Assembly: GCA_036874045.1 (NCBI GenBank)
Contig: JAZBRI010000011.1
Coordinates: 1,984,001-2,048,000 of the forward strand
Direction of reading: 5' to 3'
DNA length: 64,000 nt
Source: Cymodocea nodosa
Taxonomy: Eukaryota > Streptophyta > Magnoliopsida > Alismatales > Cymodoceaceae
Within the stretch, counting starts at the first letter, position 1, and every line of letters begins with the position of its first letter. The notes beneath the pieces were generated by a model. It ran no database searches. It saw nothing but the letters and a program-made list of their open reading frames with translations, and had not been told where the DNA came from. Of the stretch, positions 33,934 through 45,468 are shown piece by piece. The position numbers were made by a program, and so were the translations under genes.

Positions 33934-35196
33934 GTTAGTGAGTAAAAGAAGAGACGAACTCGTTAAGTTAGTGTTGTACACGTGGTGAAATTATAAGTTA
34001 CAAATGCTATATTGTATCACGTGAGGTATACATGTTTAACTCGTTAAGTTAACATAACTAAACACGTTGAGTTGCTATATTGAACACTAAGGCAACGCGT
34101 TAGGTTAGTGTTATAATCTTAAGTTGTTATTTTTGCACATGGTAAAATTCTTATTATAAAAATATTTGTTTATTACTGGTTCATTGAGTAAGCATAACAC
34201 AATAGAGATAGTTCGTTGAGTTATCGTAACGCAATGGAGATGGTTTGTTGAGTTTGCGTAACATCACAGAGATAGTTCGTTGAGTTAACTATAGTACTTG
34301 TCACGTGAGTTGGCACATGAGGAACTTGTTAAGTTGGAAACGTTAAGTTATATATATACTTGTGTTACTCATTTAGTTAACATTAAAGTAACGACTTCTT
34401 ATTATACTTGATGAAAAATTTTGGAAGAGAAAGTTTATTTTGCAGGAAATTTTTCAGAGATCCAGGATTGATAATTAAAGAAAATTCAAAATGTAAACAT
34501 GGGTCAGAACGTGTGTATTTCGATGAAAGAAAAAGAAAAGACGTGAAGAAGTGGAAGACTGATAGTGATTAAACGTGGAGGATATGCATGAAATGAAGAT
34601 ACAGTATAAAAGGCATAGAATTCTCATTGATTAGTTATCCCTACACACCAAAAGAAAAATCTTTTCAGGGATTAAAAACACCTCTTTGGGGAAAAGCTCT
34701 CAAGTGGAAGAAAATTCAATGAAGCATAAAAAGGTAAAATATATGTCACTGAAGATTTGAAGAATTAGATGGAAGAAAATTTAGTGAAGTAGAAAAGGTC
34801 AAATTTATGTCACTGAAGATTTAAAGTATTAGAAGAAATCAAATTTGGTGAAGTAGAGAAAGACAAGATATTCGTCATTGAAGAATTGCTGAAGAAGAAA
34901 GAGAAGAAGAAGAAGAAAGATCTCAAACAGGGAGAAATGTTTTAAATTTTGCAAATTAGTTTTCTTTGTTTGTAGTTATGAAATTGTATAGATGAAACAT
35001 GGTATCGATATATAATTGCATCTACAATTTTTGAGGAGAATTGAATTGTATGTTGTAATTGAAACCTTGAATAAAAATGATTTTATAAAAATAGTGTCTT
35101 GACTTGTTTTTGAGTTTTAAAGTTTCAATTATATTCGAAAATGTTGAAAAACACAATTCACCCTCCTCTTGTGTAGCCATACGATCCTACACAAAG

Positions 35197-36360
35197 TATA
35201 TCTGTATTCTGAATTTTCAATCTATAATCTGCTAGAGTTTGCTACATCCATAAAATTTGAGCACAATATAAACCTACTGCAATATATTCGGCTTCAATAG
35301 TAGATAATGCAATGCAATTTTGTTTCTTACTAAACCATGAAATTAAAGAATTTCCAAGCAGTTGGCATGCGCCACTTGTGCTTTTTCTATCTGATCTTCT
35401 GCTTGCATAATCTGCATCACTATAACCTATTAAAATTAAATTGTTGTCTGCTGATTAATATAATCTGAAATCTTTAATGCCTTATAAATACTTGAAGATT
35501 CTTTTGACTAATTTCAGATGAGATTTTGTTAGTGATGCTTGAAATCTGGCACACAAACAAATACTAAACATGATATCTGGCCTACTTACTGAAAGATACA
35601 ATAGAGATCCAATCATGCCTCTATATTTCTTTTGATCTACTACAACAGTTAAATCATCATTTTCCAATTTAGTGTTTGAACTCATTAGGGTGTTTGTAGA
35701 CTTGATGTTCTCAAAGCCAAATTTCTTCAAAGTTTCTTTGTAGTATTTTTCTTGATTAACAAAGATATCATTTTTCACTTGAATGATCTGTAATCCTAAG
35801 AAAAACTTCAACTCTCCCATCATGCTCATTTCAAATTTGTTTTCCATCAAGTTTTGAAATTCATGACGTAGTTTTTCTAATGTAGCTCCAAAAACAATAT
35901 CATCAACATAGATTTGAACGATCAACATGTGTACATCAATAGTTTTAATAAACAAAGTGTTGTCCACTTTGCCTATGATGAAATGATTTTCAGTTAAGAA
36001 CATTTTTAGCTTTTCATACCATGCCCTAGGTGTTTGTTTTAGACCATATAAAGCTTTGTTTAATTTGTAGATATGATCTGAATTGACTTCATCTTCAAAT
36101 CTGGGGGGTTGCTTAACAAATACTTCTTCTTGTATTTCCCCATTCAAAAATGCACTTTTTACATCCATTTGAAACAGTCTTATTCTCATACTACTTGCAA
36201 ATGCAAGCAACATTCTGATAGCTTCTATCCTGGCCACAGGTGCAAAAGTTTCTTCATAATCAATGCTTTCTTGCTGATTACAACCTTGTGCAACCAATCG
36301 AGTTTTATTTCTGAAAATGTTCCCTTCTTCATCTAATTTGTTTCTGAAAATTCATTTAGT
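35197..36360 (-). mobile_element. Element B RT and RNase H region (broken)
   Basis: Minus-strand RT: MVAQGCNQQESIDYEETFAP (36240-36297), FQMDVKSAFLNGEIQEEVFV (near 36120-36175), YGLKQTPRAWYEKL (near 36010-36050) and the catalytic YVDDIVFGAT (near 35880-35910). The MIGSLLYLSVSRPDIMFSIC block lies near 35570-35625. RNase H then runs towards the solo LTR, with SWFSKKQNCIALST-like coding near 35280-35340. Confidence 0.87.
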
Positions 36361-38030
36361 TTTAATGATGGATTTCCCTACAGGTTTCTTCACTAATTCC
36401 CAGACATTGTTTTTTTGGAATTGATTTAATTCTTCCTACATAGCTATTGTCTAGTAAATATCCTTACAAGCTTCATCTATTGATTTTGGTTTAATTTCTA
36501 ATATAAATGCACAATAATTGCAAATGTCTTGTGCTGTGCTTCTAGTTTGCACTCCTTTGGTTATGTTTCCAATAATTTGTTCCATGGGGTGATTAGATTT
36601 GAATTTTCAACTGTTTTGATTCTGATTTGATGCTTGGGATTTGAGTTTCTACTTATAGTTATTTTTCTCAAAATTTTCATTTTCACTTTCACTATCAATC
36701 TTCAAATTTCTGAAATTTTGTATTAATTCTTCATCAAACTGAACATTTATATTTTCCTCTACTCTTCTGTCTTTAGCAAAGTATACTCTATAAGCTTTGC
36801 TTCTAGATGAGTATCCAACAAGTATGGTAGGTTCAGATTTTGAGTCAAACTTGTCTTTAGCATCTCTAGTGTTTAAGACAAAGCATTTGCATCCGAATGT
36901 CTTAAAATATCCAACATTTGGAGTCTTGTCAAACCAAATTTCAAAAGGTGTTTTGTTCTACAAAGATTTGATATGAGTTCTGTTGGAGATGTGACAAGTT
37001 GTACCTACAGCTTCAGCCTAAAGAAATTTTGGCAGATTAGTGGCATTCAACATAGTTCTAGCCATTTCTTGCAATGTCCTATTCTTTCTTTCCACTACTC
37101 ATTTTGAGCTGGAGTTCTAGGGCAAGAGAATTCATGTAAGATTCCAAATAAATTGCAAAGGTTTTTGCATTTATAGTTTTCAAATTCTCCTCCATGATCA
37201 CTTCTGATTTTCTTCATTGTTAGTTCCTTCTGATTTTGAATTCTAATGCAAAAATTTCAGAATTCACTACATGTCTCATTTTTGTGTGTCAAAAATATTA
37301 CCTAGGTTAATCTAGAAAAATCTTCTACAATTACAAGAGTATATTTTCGACCTCCAATGCTTGAAATTTGAGTTGGGCCAAACAAATCTAGATGTAAAAG
37401 TTCCAATGGCCTTTTGGTGGTAATTTCATTTTTGCTATGAAGAGAAGTTCTCTTCTAATTGCCTAGCATACAATCAATGCACACCCTGTCTTTCTTGAAT
37501 GTAAGTTTAGGTAGTCCCCTAACAAGATCACCCTTGGATAACTTTCTAAGAGTCTTCATACTGACGTGACCAAGTCTTTTATGCCACAACCAATCATCTT
37601 CACTAGATGCTACCAAACAGGAATTGCTTGCAGAATTTTTACATGGAAAGTTTAGTGTATAAATTGAGCAATTTCTAACACTAGTAAATTTTATTTCATT
37701 TGTAGCTGGATCAATATGTGACAATTTTCAGTAGTAAATGAGACTATATAACCTTTATCACATAATTGTCCTACACTTAATAAATTTTGTTTTAGTCCAT
37801 TGACATGCAAGACATTCTCAATTCTACCATTTTCAGATGTAATATTTCCTATTGCAGTTATTTTACACTTTTCATTATTCCCAAATTTAAGAGATCCTGA
37901 ACTTAAGCTTTTAACTGAATCAAGAAATCTTTTCTTACCTGTCATGTGCTTTGAACATCAACTATCCAAAATCCATTTTATTGTATGTGCTTGGAGCTCC
38001 TTGTTATCTTGTAATTTATACTGAAATTAA
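36361..38030 (-). mobile_element. Element B protease and integrase region (broken)
   Basis: Minus strand. A zinc-binding pre-integrase stretch DWLWHKRLGHVSMKTLRKLS (near 37530-37590) with VRGLPKLTFKKDRVCIDC; protease-side sequence (GNITSENGRIENVLHVNGLK, near 37790-37850); and integrase core and C-terminal blocks between 36800 and 37450. An acidic linker lies at about 36480-36780 before RT. Confidence 0.8.
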
Positions 38031-38237
38031 GACTTTTGGTACCCAAATCTTCTTAGGTCTAGCAGAGTTAGTCCTTAAAACATTAAATTTGTTGCCTCTT
38101 GGTAGCCACATATGACCTGATCTTCTTTTGATAGCAAAAACAATGGTGCCATCTCTATATGATCGAATTATGCCACCACAATAAGGTACTTCCTGTGGTG
38201 TAGCATACCCTAGGCCAAATTTACTTCCATTAGGTCG

Positions 38238-39560
38238 TTAAGATCCTATCATTTTATTTAGTCCCTTTTGACCTTGTGTAAATTTACATATAGTATTTTT
38301 CAGATCAGAGATTGTAGTTAATAAGTTTTTATTTTCTTCTTTTAACTCACAGTTATCACAACTATATTTATCCAAGTTAGTTTTCATATTTCTATTTTCA
38401 ACTACAGCTGTTTCTAATTCAACAAAGGAATCTTCTAAACAATTATTCAACCTTTTAATTTCTTTCTTATATTCTCTACATTTAAGATATAGATTATCTA
38501 CAGTACACAAAAGACTATTAACATCTAATTCATCATGCTCATTTTCTAAATAAGAGGAAGTGGAGCATACCTCTTGTGCTGCAAAGCACACATTAGCTGT
38601 AGCTTCATCTTCAGAATCTGAAGAACTGTTTGAGGAGCTACTGTCATCCCAAGTAGCTTTGAAAGCCATTTTCTTTTTGTTCTTCCATCTCTTCTTCTTA
38701 TCTAATTGATCCTCTTCTGTTTGAAATGGATAGAAAGTCTATATGTGCCTTTGCCTTTTGCATTTAAAGCATGTAGGGATAGTTCTTTTGGAGGAGCTGG
38801 TCTTATGATTTTTCTTCATGAACTTTCTAAAGTTCCTTGCCAGTAGCATAATCTCATCATCATCTGAACTTAGAGCTTCTTTAGTTGAAGGAAATGTAAT
38901 TTCCTTTTTCTTCTCAACTTTCTTTCCAACAGTTCCCTCCTATTCCTTCTAGTCTTTCATTTGAACTTCATGGGCTAGAAGATTGTCCAACAGTTCTTCA
39001 ACCATGTAGTTATTTAGATCCTTGGAATCTTGAATAGAAGTGGATTTCTGTTTCCACTCGACAGTTAAACTTCTTAGGATCTTCTGTACCTATTCACGAG
39101 AAGAGAATTCCTTTCCCAGGCCTTTCAGACTGTTAATGATTTTAGTAAATCTTGAAAACATTTCAATTATGTTTTCATTATCATCCATTTTAAACAGTTC
39201 TAATTTTCTCAATAGAATGCTAATTTTAGTGTCCTTTACCTGGCTTGTACCTTTGTGAGTAACTTGAAGGATTTTCTAGGCCTCATGTGTAGACTTGCAT
39301 GCAGAAACTTTATTATATTGTTCAGTAGTTAGTGCACAACATATAGCATTTAGCCCTCTAGCATCCAACTAGATGATTCTCTCATCCTCCTTAAACTAGT
39401 CCATAACATTACTAGTTGGAAGTGTAGTTCCAAGAACAACAATCTTCTAGAGTTTTACATCAGAACTCCTAAGGAAACACTCCATTCTATTCTTCCAATA
39501 ATTATAATTGGAACCATCGAATAGAGGAGGTTTGTGGATGTTTTGTCCCTCAACAAATTA
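38238..39560 (-). mobile_element. Element B gag region (broken)
   Basis: The proximal part (38840-39560) is the Copia gag domain. A CCHC zinc knuckle lies near 38730-38775. The distal part, 38238-38669, opens MAFKATWDDSSSSNSSSDSE and then forms a heptad-like helix (YKKEIKRLNNCLEDSFVELE; CELKEENKNLLTTISDLKN). A coiled coil late in an enlarged gag is known for Sireviruses, where it has been linked to dynein light chain binding. Confidence 0.8.
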
Positions 39561-39603
39561 AGCCATAAATCTAGATGATTAAATCTTATAATGGATTAAT
39601 TAA

Positions 39604-39615
39604 GCTCTGATACCA
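39604..39615 (-). promoter_or_regulatory. Element B primer binding site
   Basis: Minus strand TGGTATCAGAGC, an exact match to the initiator tRNA-Met complement, two bases inside the 5' LTR. Confidence 0.9.
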
Positions 39616-39617
39616 AT

Positions 39618-40597
39618 TGTTAGGATCGGTAAGCTCACTAAAGGGGGGGTGAATGGTGAAGGTGTGAATGTTTTACTTCTTTTAATTTAGAAATGATTGA
39701 TTCTAATTATCAGTGAGTTGAAATAGATTAAAATGATGCAAAACAGTAAATAGAAAGGAACACAAGACAATTTTAGGTGGTTCACCAACTCGACTAGTCC
39801 ACCTCCAAGATTTACTTGGGCTTCACTAACTTTAAGAACTTACAACACTTGCTTCAGGTAGAAGCAATAACCAACACTTGAGCTTTTAGGTTGAAGCTCA
39901 GCAACCAACCTTTCTTCGAGCTTTCAGGTATAAGCTCAAAACCAACAATGAGTTTTCAGGTTGAAACTCACTAACCAACAGCTTTGAACTTTTTCTCAGA
40001 GATTTTAGCACAGGGAGCTTTTGTGCTGCAGTGAATCTTTGAGTGTATTCTTGAATGTTGCAGACTTGAGAGTGTGTCTGGAATTTTTGTGTAGCTCACA
40101 ATATATGATTATCGTTTTTCGTTATCTTGATCTTCTCTTTACTTCTCATATTTATACCAAGAGGTATAACGATCATATTCTCTTCCAACGGATGTTTTCT
40201 ACTGTACTAGATATGTAGTCAGTACCAAAAATAGTAAGTTACCATTCTGTCTGATGTTCAGTAAGTAACCTTCCAATTTCCTTTGATTTTCGGATGGTTA
40301 TATGTGTAACTCACCGAAGAACATCTGTAACTCACCAAAACTCTACTTAGATCCTGTTGTTTGTGTCATGTGAAAATTTAAGTTGTTCACGTGAGGTGTC
40401 ATGAGTTCAGAAACTTGTAACTTTAACTTACCGAAAAGTTCTTGACTTTTAGATAGTTAGCTACAATAACTCTCCGATTCTGCATTTAAGCTTCTAACTG
40501 TTGTTTTCTTAATTCTACACATGCATAATAAGATAACTTAAGTTTCGAATAGTTAAATCTGTAACCTTCTAAAACTTCTCATTTTTTAGATAATTAG
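39618..40597 (-). repeat. 5' LTR of element B, part before element C
   Basis: 980 bp matching 29476 onward of the 3' LTR. Family-B sequence stops at 40597 where TGTAGGATCG of element C begins. The remaining roughly 450 bases should lie beyond the right edge of the window. Confidence 0.88.
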
Positions 40598-41819
40598 TGT
40601 AGGATCGTCTATATCACAAGAGGAGGGTGAATTGTGTCTTTAGTAATTAAGATACCAGCGGATAAAACAAGAGCACAAAACACTCATAAACGAAATTCTA
40701 TTCTTTATAATCTTTAAAGACAGAATTTACAATATCTTTTCAACTCAATTCCCTTCTTGAAAGTTTTGATACAGTAATGTTCGATATACAATTCAAATAG
40801 AAAAACAAAGCTCATATTCAAAACTAATTTTGAATTGTATAAAACCTGATTTTTATGCACACAGCTTCTTTTCTTCTCTTTGCTCAGCTTTTGTATCTCT
40901 TCTTCTCTAGTTGTTGAATTTCCAGACTTCTTGCATTTGCAGCTCCTTTTCTGAAATATCTTGAAATTTTGAACCTCTTCTAATGTTGGAGAATTTTTCA
41001 GAATATGAATATTCAAACTTAACTTTTCAGTTAGGGATCTAGATTGAAAATTCAGACTTCGTATTTAAGATTGGGATCCTCCGTTGTAATGTAGCTCGTA
41101 CTCTCTATTAGTAGTCAAACTATGTTTTCACGTTCAGCATGTTCATCCACTTAATCCACAATCCATAATCCATAATCCACATACTAATTTTTTCTTTAAT
41201 CCAAATTACTATCTTTTTGAGTTTCCATTTTCTCCACTATCATTTTGAATTTCCACGATCTCCACTCGTAGATTCATCGAGGCTTTATCTTCTTGGAGTC
41301 TTGTAGAATATCTTCTAAGTCTTCGATTTAGTCGAACACTTATCATTTAAGTCCTGTAAAAACTCGAACACTTATCTATAACTCTTTGAGTTTTTGCACC
41401 CGCAAAACATGTGACTAAACATAGCAAACTTATCTATTCGTTAGTCATTTTATAAAACTCAAAGACTTATCTATCAATGCGTATAAAAACTCAAACAGTT
41501 ATCTAACTATTCGATTTTCATTACCAAGCGCACATGGAAAAACACGTGACAACTTAAAACATTAAAAACACACGTGCAAATAACTTAACTATACGAGTTT
41601 TTAATATAAACTATTTGACAAAAACAAAACGTTAACTATCCGAAAGTTTAACTATCGAAAATCTAACTCTTCGGAAATCTTTAACTTCTCCGACATAAAA
41701 ATGAAACTTTCCAATAATCTGTTAACTATTATACTTAGAGAAATATACTTAGACAATATTATTTAGACTTATTTAAAAACTTTAATAAAGCATATATCAT
41801 CAAAACAAAATTCCTAACA
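40598..41819 (-). repeat. 3' LTR of element C
   Basis: 1222 bp, TGTAGGATCGTC... to ...TTCCTAACA. In element sense it opens TGTTAGGAATTTTGTTTTG, similar to the opening of family A. Left flanking five bases are ATTAG. Confidence 0.9.
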
Positions 41820-41884
41820 ATCTCCTCCTTTTTGATGATGTCAAAACCTAATAAGTCAAATAATCTATCTTCTCCCCCTTTTTG
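41820..41884 (-). promoter_or_regulatory. Paired polypurine tracts of element C
   Basis: Minus strand CAAAAAGGAGGAGAT next to the LTR (41820-41834) and a second tract CAAAAAGGGGGAGAA about 50 bases away (41870-41884). Confidence 0.78.
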
Positions 41885-42129
41885 GCATTATAAAAAAGTA
41901 AATAAAATGTAAGGAATAAAAATATTCTAAGTACATATCGTTCAAAAAGATATTTTTAAACATGCAATAAATAAACTGTCATGGATTAAGCATAAACTGT
42001 TTAAATATAAACTGTGAAAAATAATCACATGAGTATTAAATGCAATAAACAATTTACATAATTTTTGGTAACAAATTACAATACATAAAGCATGTAATAC
42101 ATAATTTGTATAATCACAAGCCTCTTCGT

Positions 42130-43849
42130 CTTCAAAAAATAGTGATCAGAGTGTCTGAAATTTGCTTTGCAATTTCTATACTTACTCTATTTATCTGATC
42201 AATTACTGCTTGATCTAAATCATTTTGTGAAACTTGTGATAGTTGCTGTAAAAATTTGGTATGGATGTCTGTATTTATACCTGTATTTGTATCTGTTTGT
42301 ATACTTGTATTTATATCTATATGTATACCTGTATTGATATCTGTATGTTGTTGTTGTTCTGAAAATTGTGTTGATTGTTGCTGTTGCTATTGTGATTGTG
42401 TTTGCCTATCTTGTTGTTGTTGTTGTCAGACTACAGGTGTACCTACTTCCTGGTATTTTTGGAGTTCCTTTGCAGAGAAATATCTTAACTTTAATCTTTT
42501 CTATGGCCAAGGTGTAATATCTGTTTGACTTGCCACAATTCTCAAAATCGTATCACCATAAAATAATTTACTCTACAAATGTAAGATATGAGAAACAAAA
42601 ATATCATACTAGTTCACTTGTATATGGTGAATTAATGCATACGTAGCATAAAGACAACATCTGCCAACTTCTGCACCATGACCAAACCTTTGAAACAATG
42701 AAGCATGTAGTATTTTTGCAATAAAACGTGCTTGGCCAGTTAAATCATTTAGTAATCTCATTGGTTTGTTGGCAGTTGGATCTTTAGCTAAACTTTGAAT
42801 GTCCCATCCTAATTGATAAACCTATTTTCTTTCTGATAATTTAACTCCTTCATTTTTCAGACCAAGTACTTGATAAAGTAAATTTGGAGTTAAATATATG
42901 TCATTTTCTTGTATATTGGAAATAGGAATACCTTCTTCCATTGTTAAGTTTGAGTAAAAACAACTAATAAGTTTGAGTATAACAAGATGGCCTGGCTGTT
43001 GTGGAAGTAGAGTCAACAAGCCTTGAAATTCAAACATTTCTTGTATATGTGCCATCCCTTCAAACTTAGCTGATCTTGAGTATAAAACTGTAAAAGTTCT
43101 ATATGTTTGAAATTTTTCATAATAGGAACTATTTCTGAACCATAATAATGTATTTTCGTGTAAACTTTGTTCAAGATTAGGTATTTTCCTGTCATGATGT
43201 TCTAATCTGGGACTGGTTTCAAAATTATTGGTAGTATCTATATTTTTAGAGCTTTCAGAACTGGTGGAATTTCTATCAAAGCTGGTATAAATGTTTGAAA
43301 TATCTGTTAGTGTCGTATCAATAATCTACTGAAATTCTTCTGTTTGTTCTTTGTGAGACATATGAGTAGCAACAGTCTCTATATCAATTTGTCTATCAGC
43401 AACATTTATATCTATGATTGGTCTATACAACAACTATCTCTGTAGGAAAGAATGTTCTATAATAGATTTCTTCTGTATTTCTGAAATTTCTATACTTGAG
43501 ACATGGGAAGTGTAATATTCAATTTGTAACTGGGTATGTTGTTGATTATATACATTTATCAACAAATATATTATATATTGTAACAGACATAACCATATGT
43601 ATAAAATGTAGTATAAGCAACTATACCAAAAATCAAAAGTTTCAATCCGAGATATAGTTAGAGGAAGAATATTTGTACATTCCTCTTCAGATGAAATATC
43701 TTCAACATTCATAGACTCAATGTCTATATCATCAAAAATATCATCAAAATTGATATCATCTGTATATGTACAATCAAATTTTCCTACATGTTCTCTTTCC
43801 GTAGGAAAACAATGTGTTCTTGCAGAATGATGTGAAAAGCTGTCCATTG
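42130..43849 (-). mobile_element. Element C third ORF, C-terminal part (broken)
   Basis: Minus strand. An acidic segment next to the D insertion (DDINFDDIFDDIDIESMNVE, near 43700-43760) leads to the conserved domain: FEFQGLLTLLPQQPG (near 42985-43040), ISCFYSNLTMEEGIP, LYQVLGLKNEGVKL (near 42835-42880), MRLLNDLTGQARFIAKILHA, ASLFQRFGHGAEVGRCCLYA and SKLFYGDTILRIVASQ. Then comes a Gln-rich tract and a short Ile/Asp/Thr/Asn repeat (DINTGIHIDINTSIQTDTNT, near 42270-42340). The order is that of the copies at 57657-58690 and 24278-25264. Confidence 0.68.
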
Positions 43850-45416
43850 TGAAAGGACCTCTAGATTTTGATAATGCAAAAATCAATGTAAGGTTTTGAA
43901 TTGTATTTATAAGGATTAGTCTGTATAGCAAAAATATCAGAAGACAGACAAATCGAAGCAGCAAACAGGTGACAGTAAATCTCAGAATATGTTGCTGTAG
44001 AAATTCGAACAGTTAAGAGGTGTAATTCTCAGGTTAAGGGGGATTGAATGATCAGATAATTAAGGAGTTAACTATCTGGAAGCTTAAAGGACTTTTCGGA
44101 GAGTTACAGGTATAACTATCTGAAAGTTAAGTCATTCAATAAACCATGTGCAAAAATACAGAACGGAAGTTTAAAGGACTTTTCGGAGAGTTACAGGTAT
44201 AACTATCCAAAAGTTAAGTCATTCAATAAACCACATGCAGAAATACAGAACGGAAGCTTAAAGGACTTTTTGGAGAGTTACAAGTATAACTATCTGAAAG
44301 TTAAGTCATTCAATAAACCACGTGTAGAAATACAGAACGGTAACTTAAAGGACTTGTCGAAGAGTTACATAACTATCCGAGTTTTCTTTTCAAAGAGTTA
44401 GATAACTATTCGAGTTTTTCAGTAAGTTACAGGTATAACTTTCCAGAACTTAAGTCATTGAATTTCCCACGTGTAGAATTCCAGAAAGAAGCTCAAATAA
44501 GTTTTCGAAGAGTTAGAAAGATAACTATCTGAAATCTTGAAGCGTTTCGGTGAGTTACAAGGATAACCATCCGAAACTTAAGTCAATCTTTTATGCACGT
44601 GCTGAATTGAAGCAATTGGAAAGTTAACGCAGAGTTACTATAGCCAACTATCTGACAGTTAAATAATTGTTTGGTAAGTTACAGTTATAAGTATCTGATT
44701 GAATGACAGCTTCTAGTAAATATTCTAGAATCCTACCTGGCAATAAAGGTTAAGTGATCTTTCGGTGAGTTACATATATTCTTCGGAGAGTTGCACAGCT
44801 AACTATCCGAAAGGATAGGAAAATCGGTAAGATATCTTGAAACGATTTTCTAAATGATAACTTACCGTATTGGGACTAGAGTCTAATCAAGTATAATAGA
44901 ATACATCCGTTGGGAGAAAATATGATCGTTGTGCATATCAAGTATATATACAAAATACAGACAACAGATTTAAGTAGTGCTTTGCTCATACATATACTCA
45001 CACCAAGCTCAACAAAACAAAAGCTTTAGAGATCAAATCATCTTCAACACTTACAAATCAAATTGCAGAAGTTCATCACGCATTCAACTCTGTTGTTCAC
45101 AAGATAGTGTTTATTGAAGTACACAGATTAAAACTTCAGTGAAAGGATTGATTGGAGCTTCGACAAGGAAGCTCAAGTGAATGGTTAGTTGGTTCTTGCT
45201 TAAACCTTAAAGCAAGTGATTGTACGTTTGCAAGAGTTTAGTGAAGCCCAAGTATCCCTTGGGGGTGGACTAGCCGTTAGTGGTGAACCACCTAAAATCT
45301 CTGTGTGATTTCCTTATTATATGCTTGCTATCACTTTACATTAAACTATCTCTAAATTGTTAAAAAATGAATTTTTACCTTTGACCCCCCCTCTAGTAAG
45401 CCTTAAGGTCCAAACA
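43850..45416 (+). repeat. 5' LTR of element D
   Basis: 1567 bp, TGAAAGGACCTCTAG... to ...GGTCCAAACA. Longer than its partner by exactly one 87-bp repeat unit. Bases 44942-45307 are identical to 51442-51807. Confidence 0.93.
44082..44342 (+). repeat. Three tandem 87-bp units in the 5' LTR of D
   Basis: Units start at 44082, 44169 and 44256 (spacing 87 each), with a partial fourth from 44343. Each contains the hairpin TTTCGGAGAGTTACAGG / TATAACTATCCGAAAG and, before the next unit, CACGTG-like sequence and AAATACAGAACGG. Confidence 0.93.
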
Positions 45417-45418
45417 AT

Positions 45419-45430
45419 TGGTATCAGAGC
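45419..45430 (+). promoter_or_regulatory. Element D primer binding site
   Basis: TGGTATCAGAGC, exact match to the initiator tRNA-Met complement, two bases after the 5' LTR. Confidence 0.92.
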
Positions 45431-45468
45431 AAGGTTGATCTCGTTAATAGATTTAACCATCTGAGATC

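Larger units (their letters stand above)
31574..35191 (+). mobile_element. Solo LTR of family A, carrying a nested insert
   Basis: Plus-orientation LTR, TGTTGAGTATTTTG... to ...ACGATCCTACA. Perfect 5-bp target duplications CAAAG at 31569-31573 and 35192-35196. Without the nested insert (about 31960-33933) its length matches the other family-A LTRs. Interrupts RNase H of element B. Confidence 0.93.
29476..40597 (-). mobile_element. Element B: Sirevirus-like Ty1/Copia retrotransposon (broken), 5' LTR interrupted
   Basis: Minus strand. 3' LTR 29476-30921, repeated polypurine tracts 30922-31200, pol 31337-38030 (interrupted by solo LTR 31574-35191), gag 38238-39560, primer site 39604-39615 and the first 980 bases of the 5' LTR at 39618-40597, where element C is inserted. 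The extended gag with a coiled-coil tail and repeated AAAAAGGGGGAGA tracts fit the Sirevirus lineage. There is no third ORF: only about 415 bases lie between pol and the 3' LTR. By eye, the two LTRs differ at roughly 6 percent over the first 200 bases. Confidence 0.85.

Noticed and set aside
42256-42528. Cys/Val-rich plus-strand open frame of 90 codons, as a small secreted peptide
   Set aside because: It is the antisense of the Gln-rich tract of the element C third ORF (CAA/TTG repeats); composition follows from the other strand.
44082-44429. Regularly spaced 87-bp repeats, as a CRISPR-like array
   Set aside because: Units are directly tandem with no unique spacers, lie inside an LTR in a plant genome and recur in the partner LTR.
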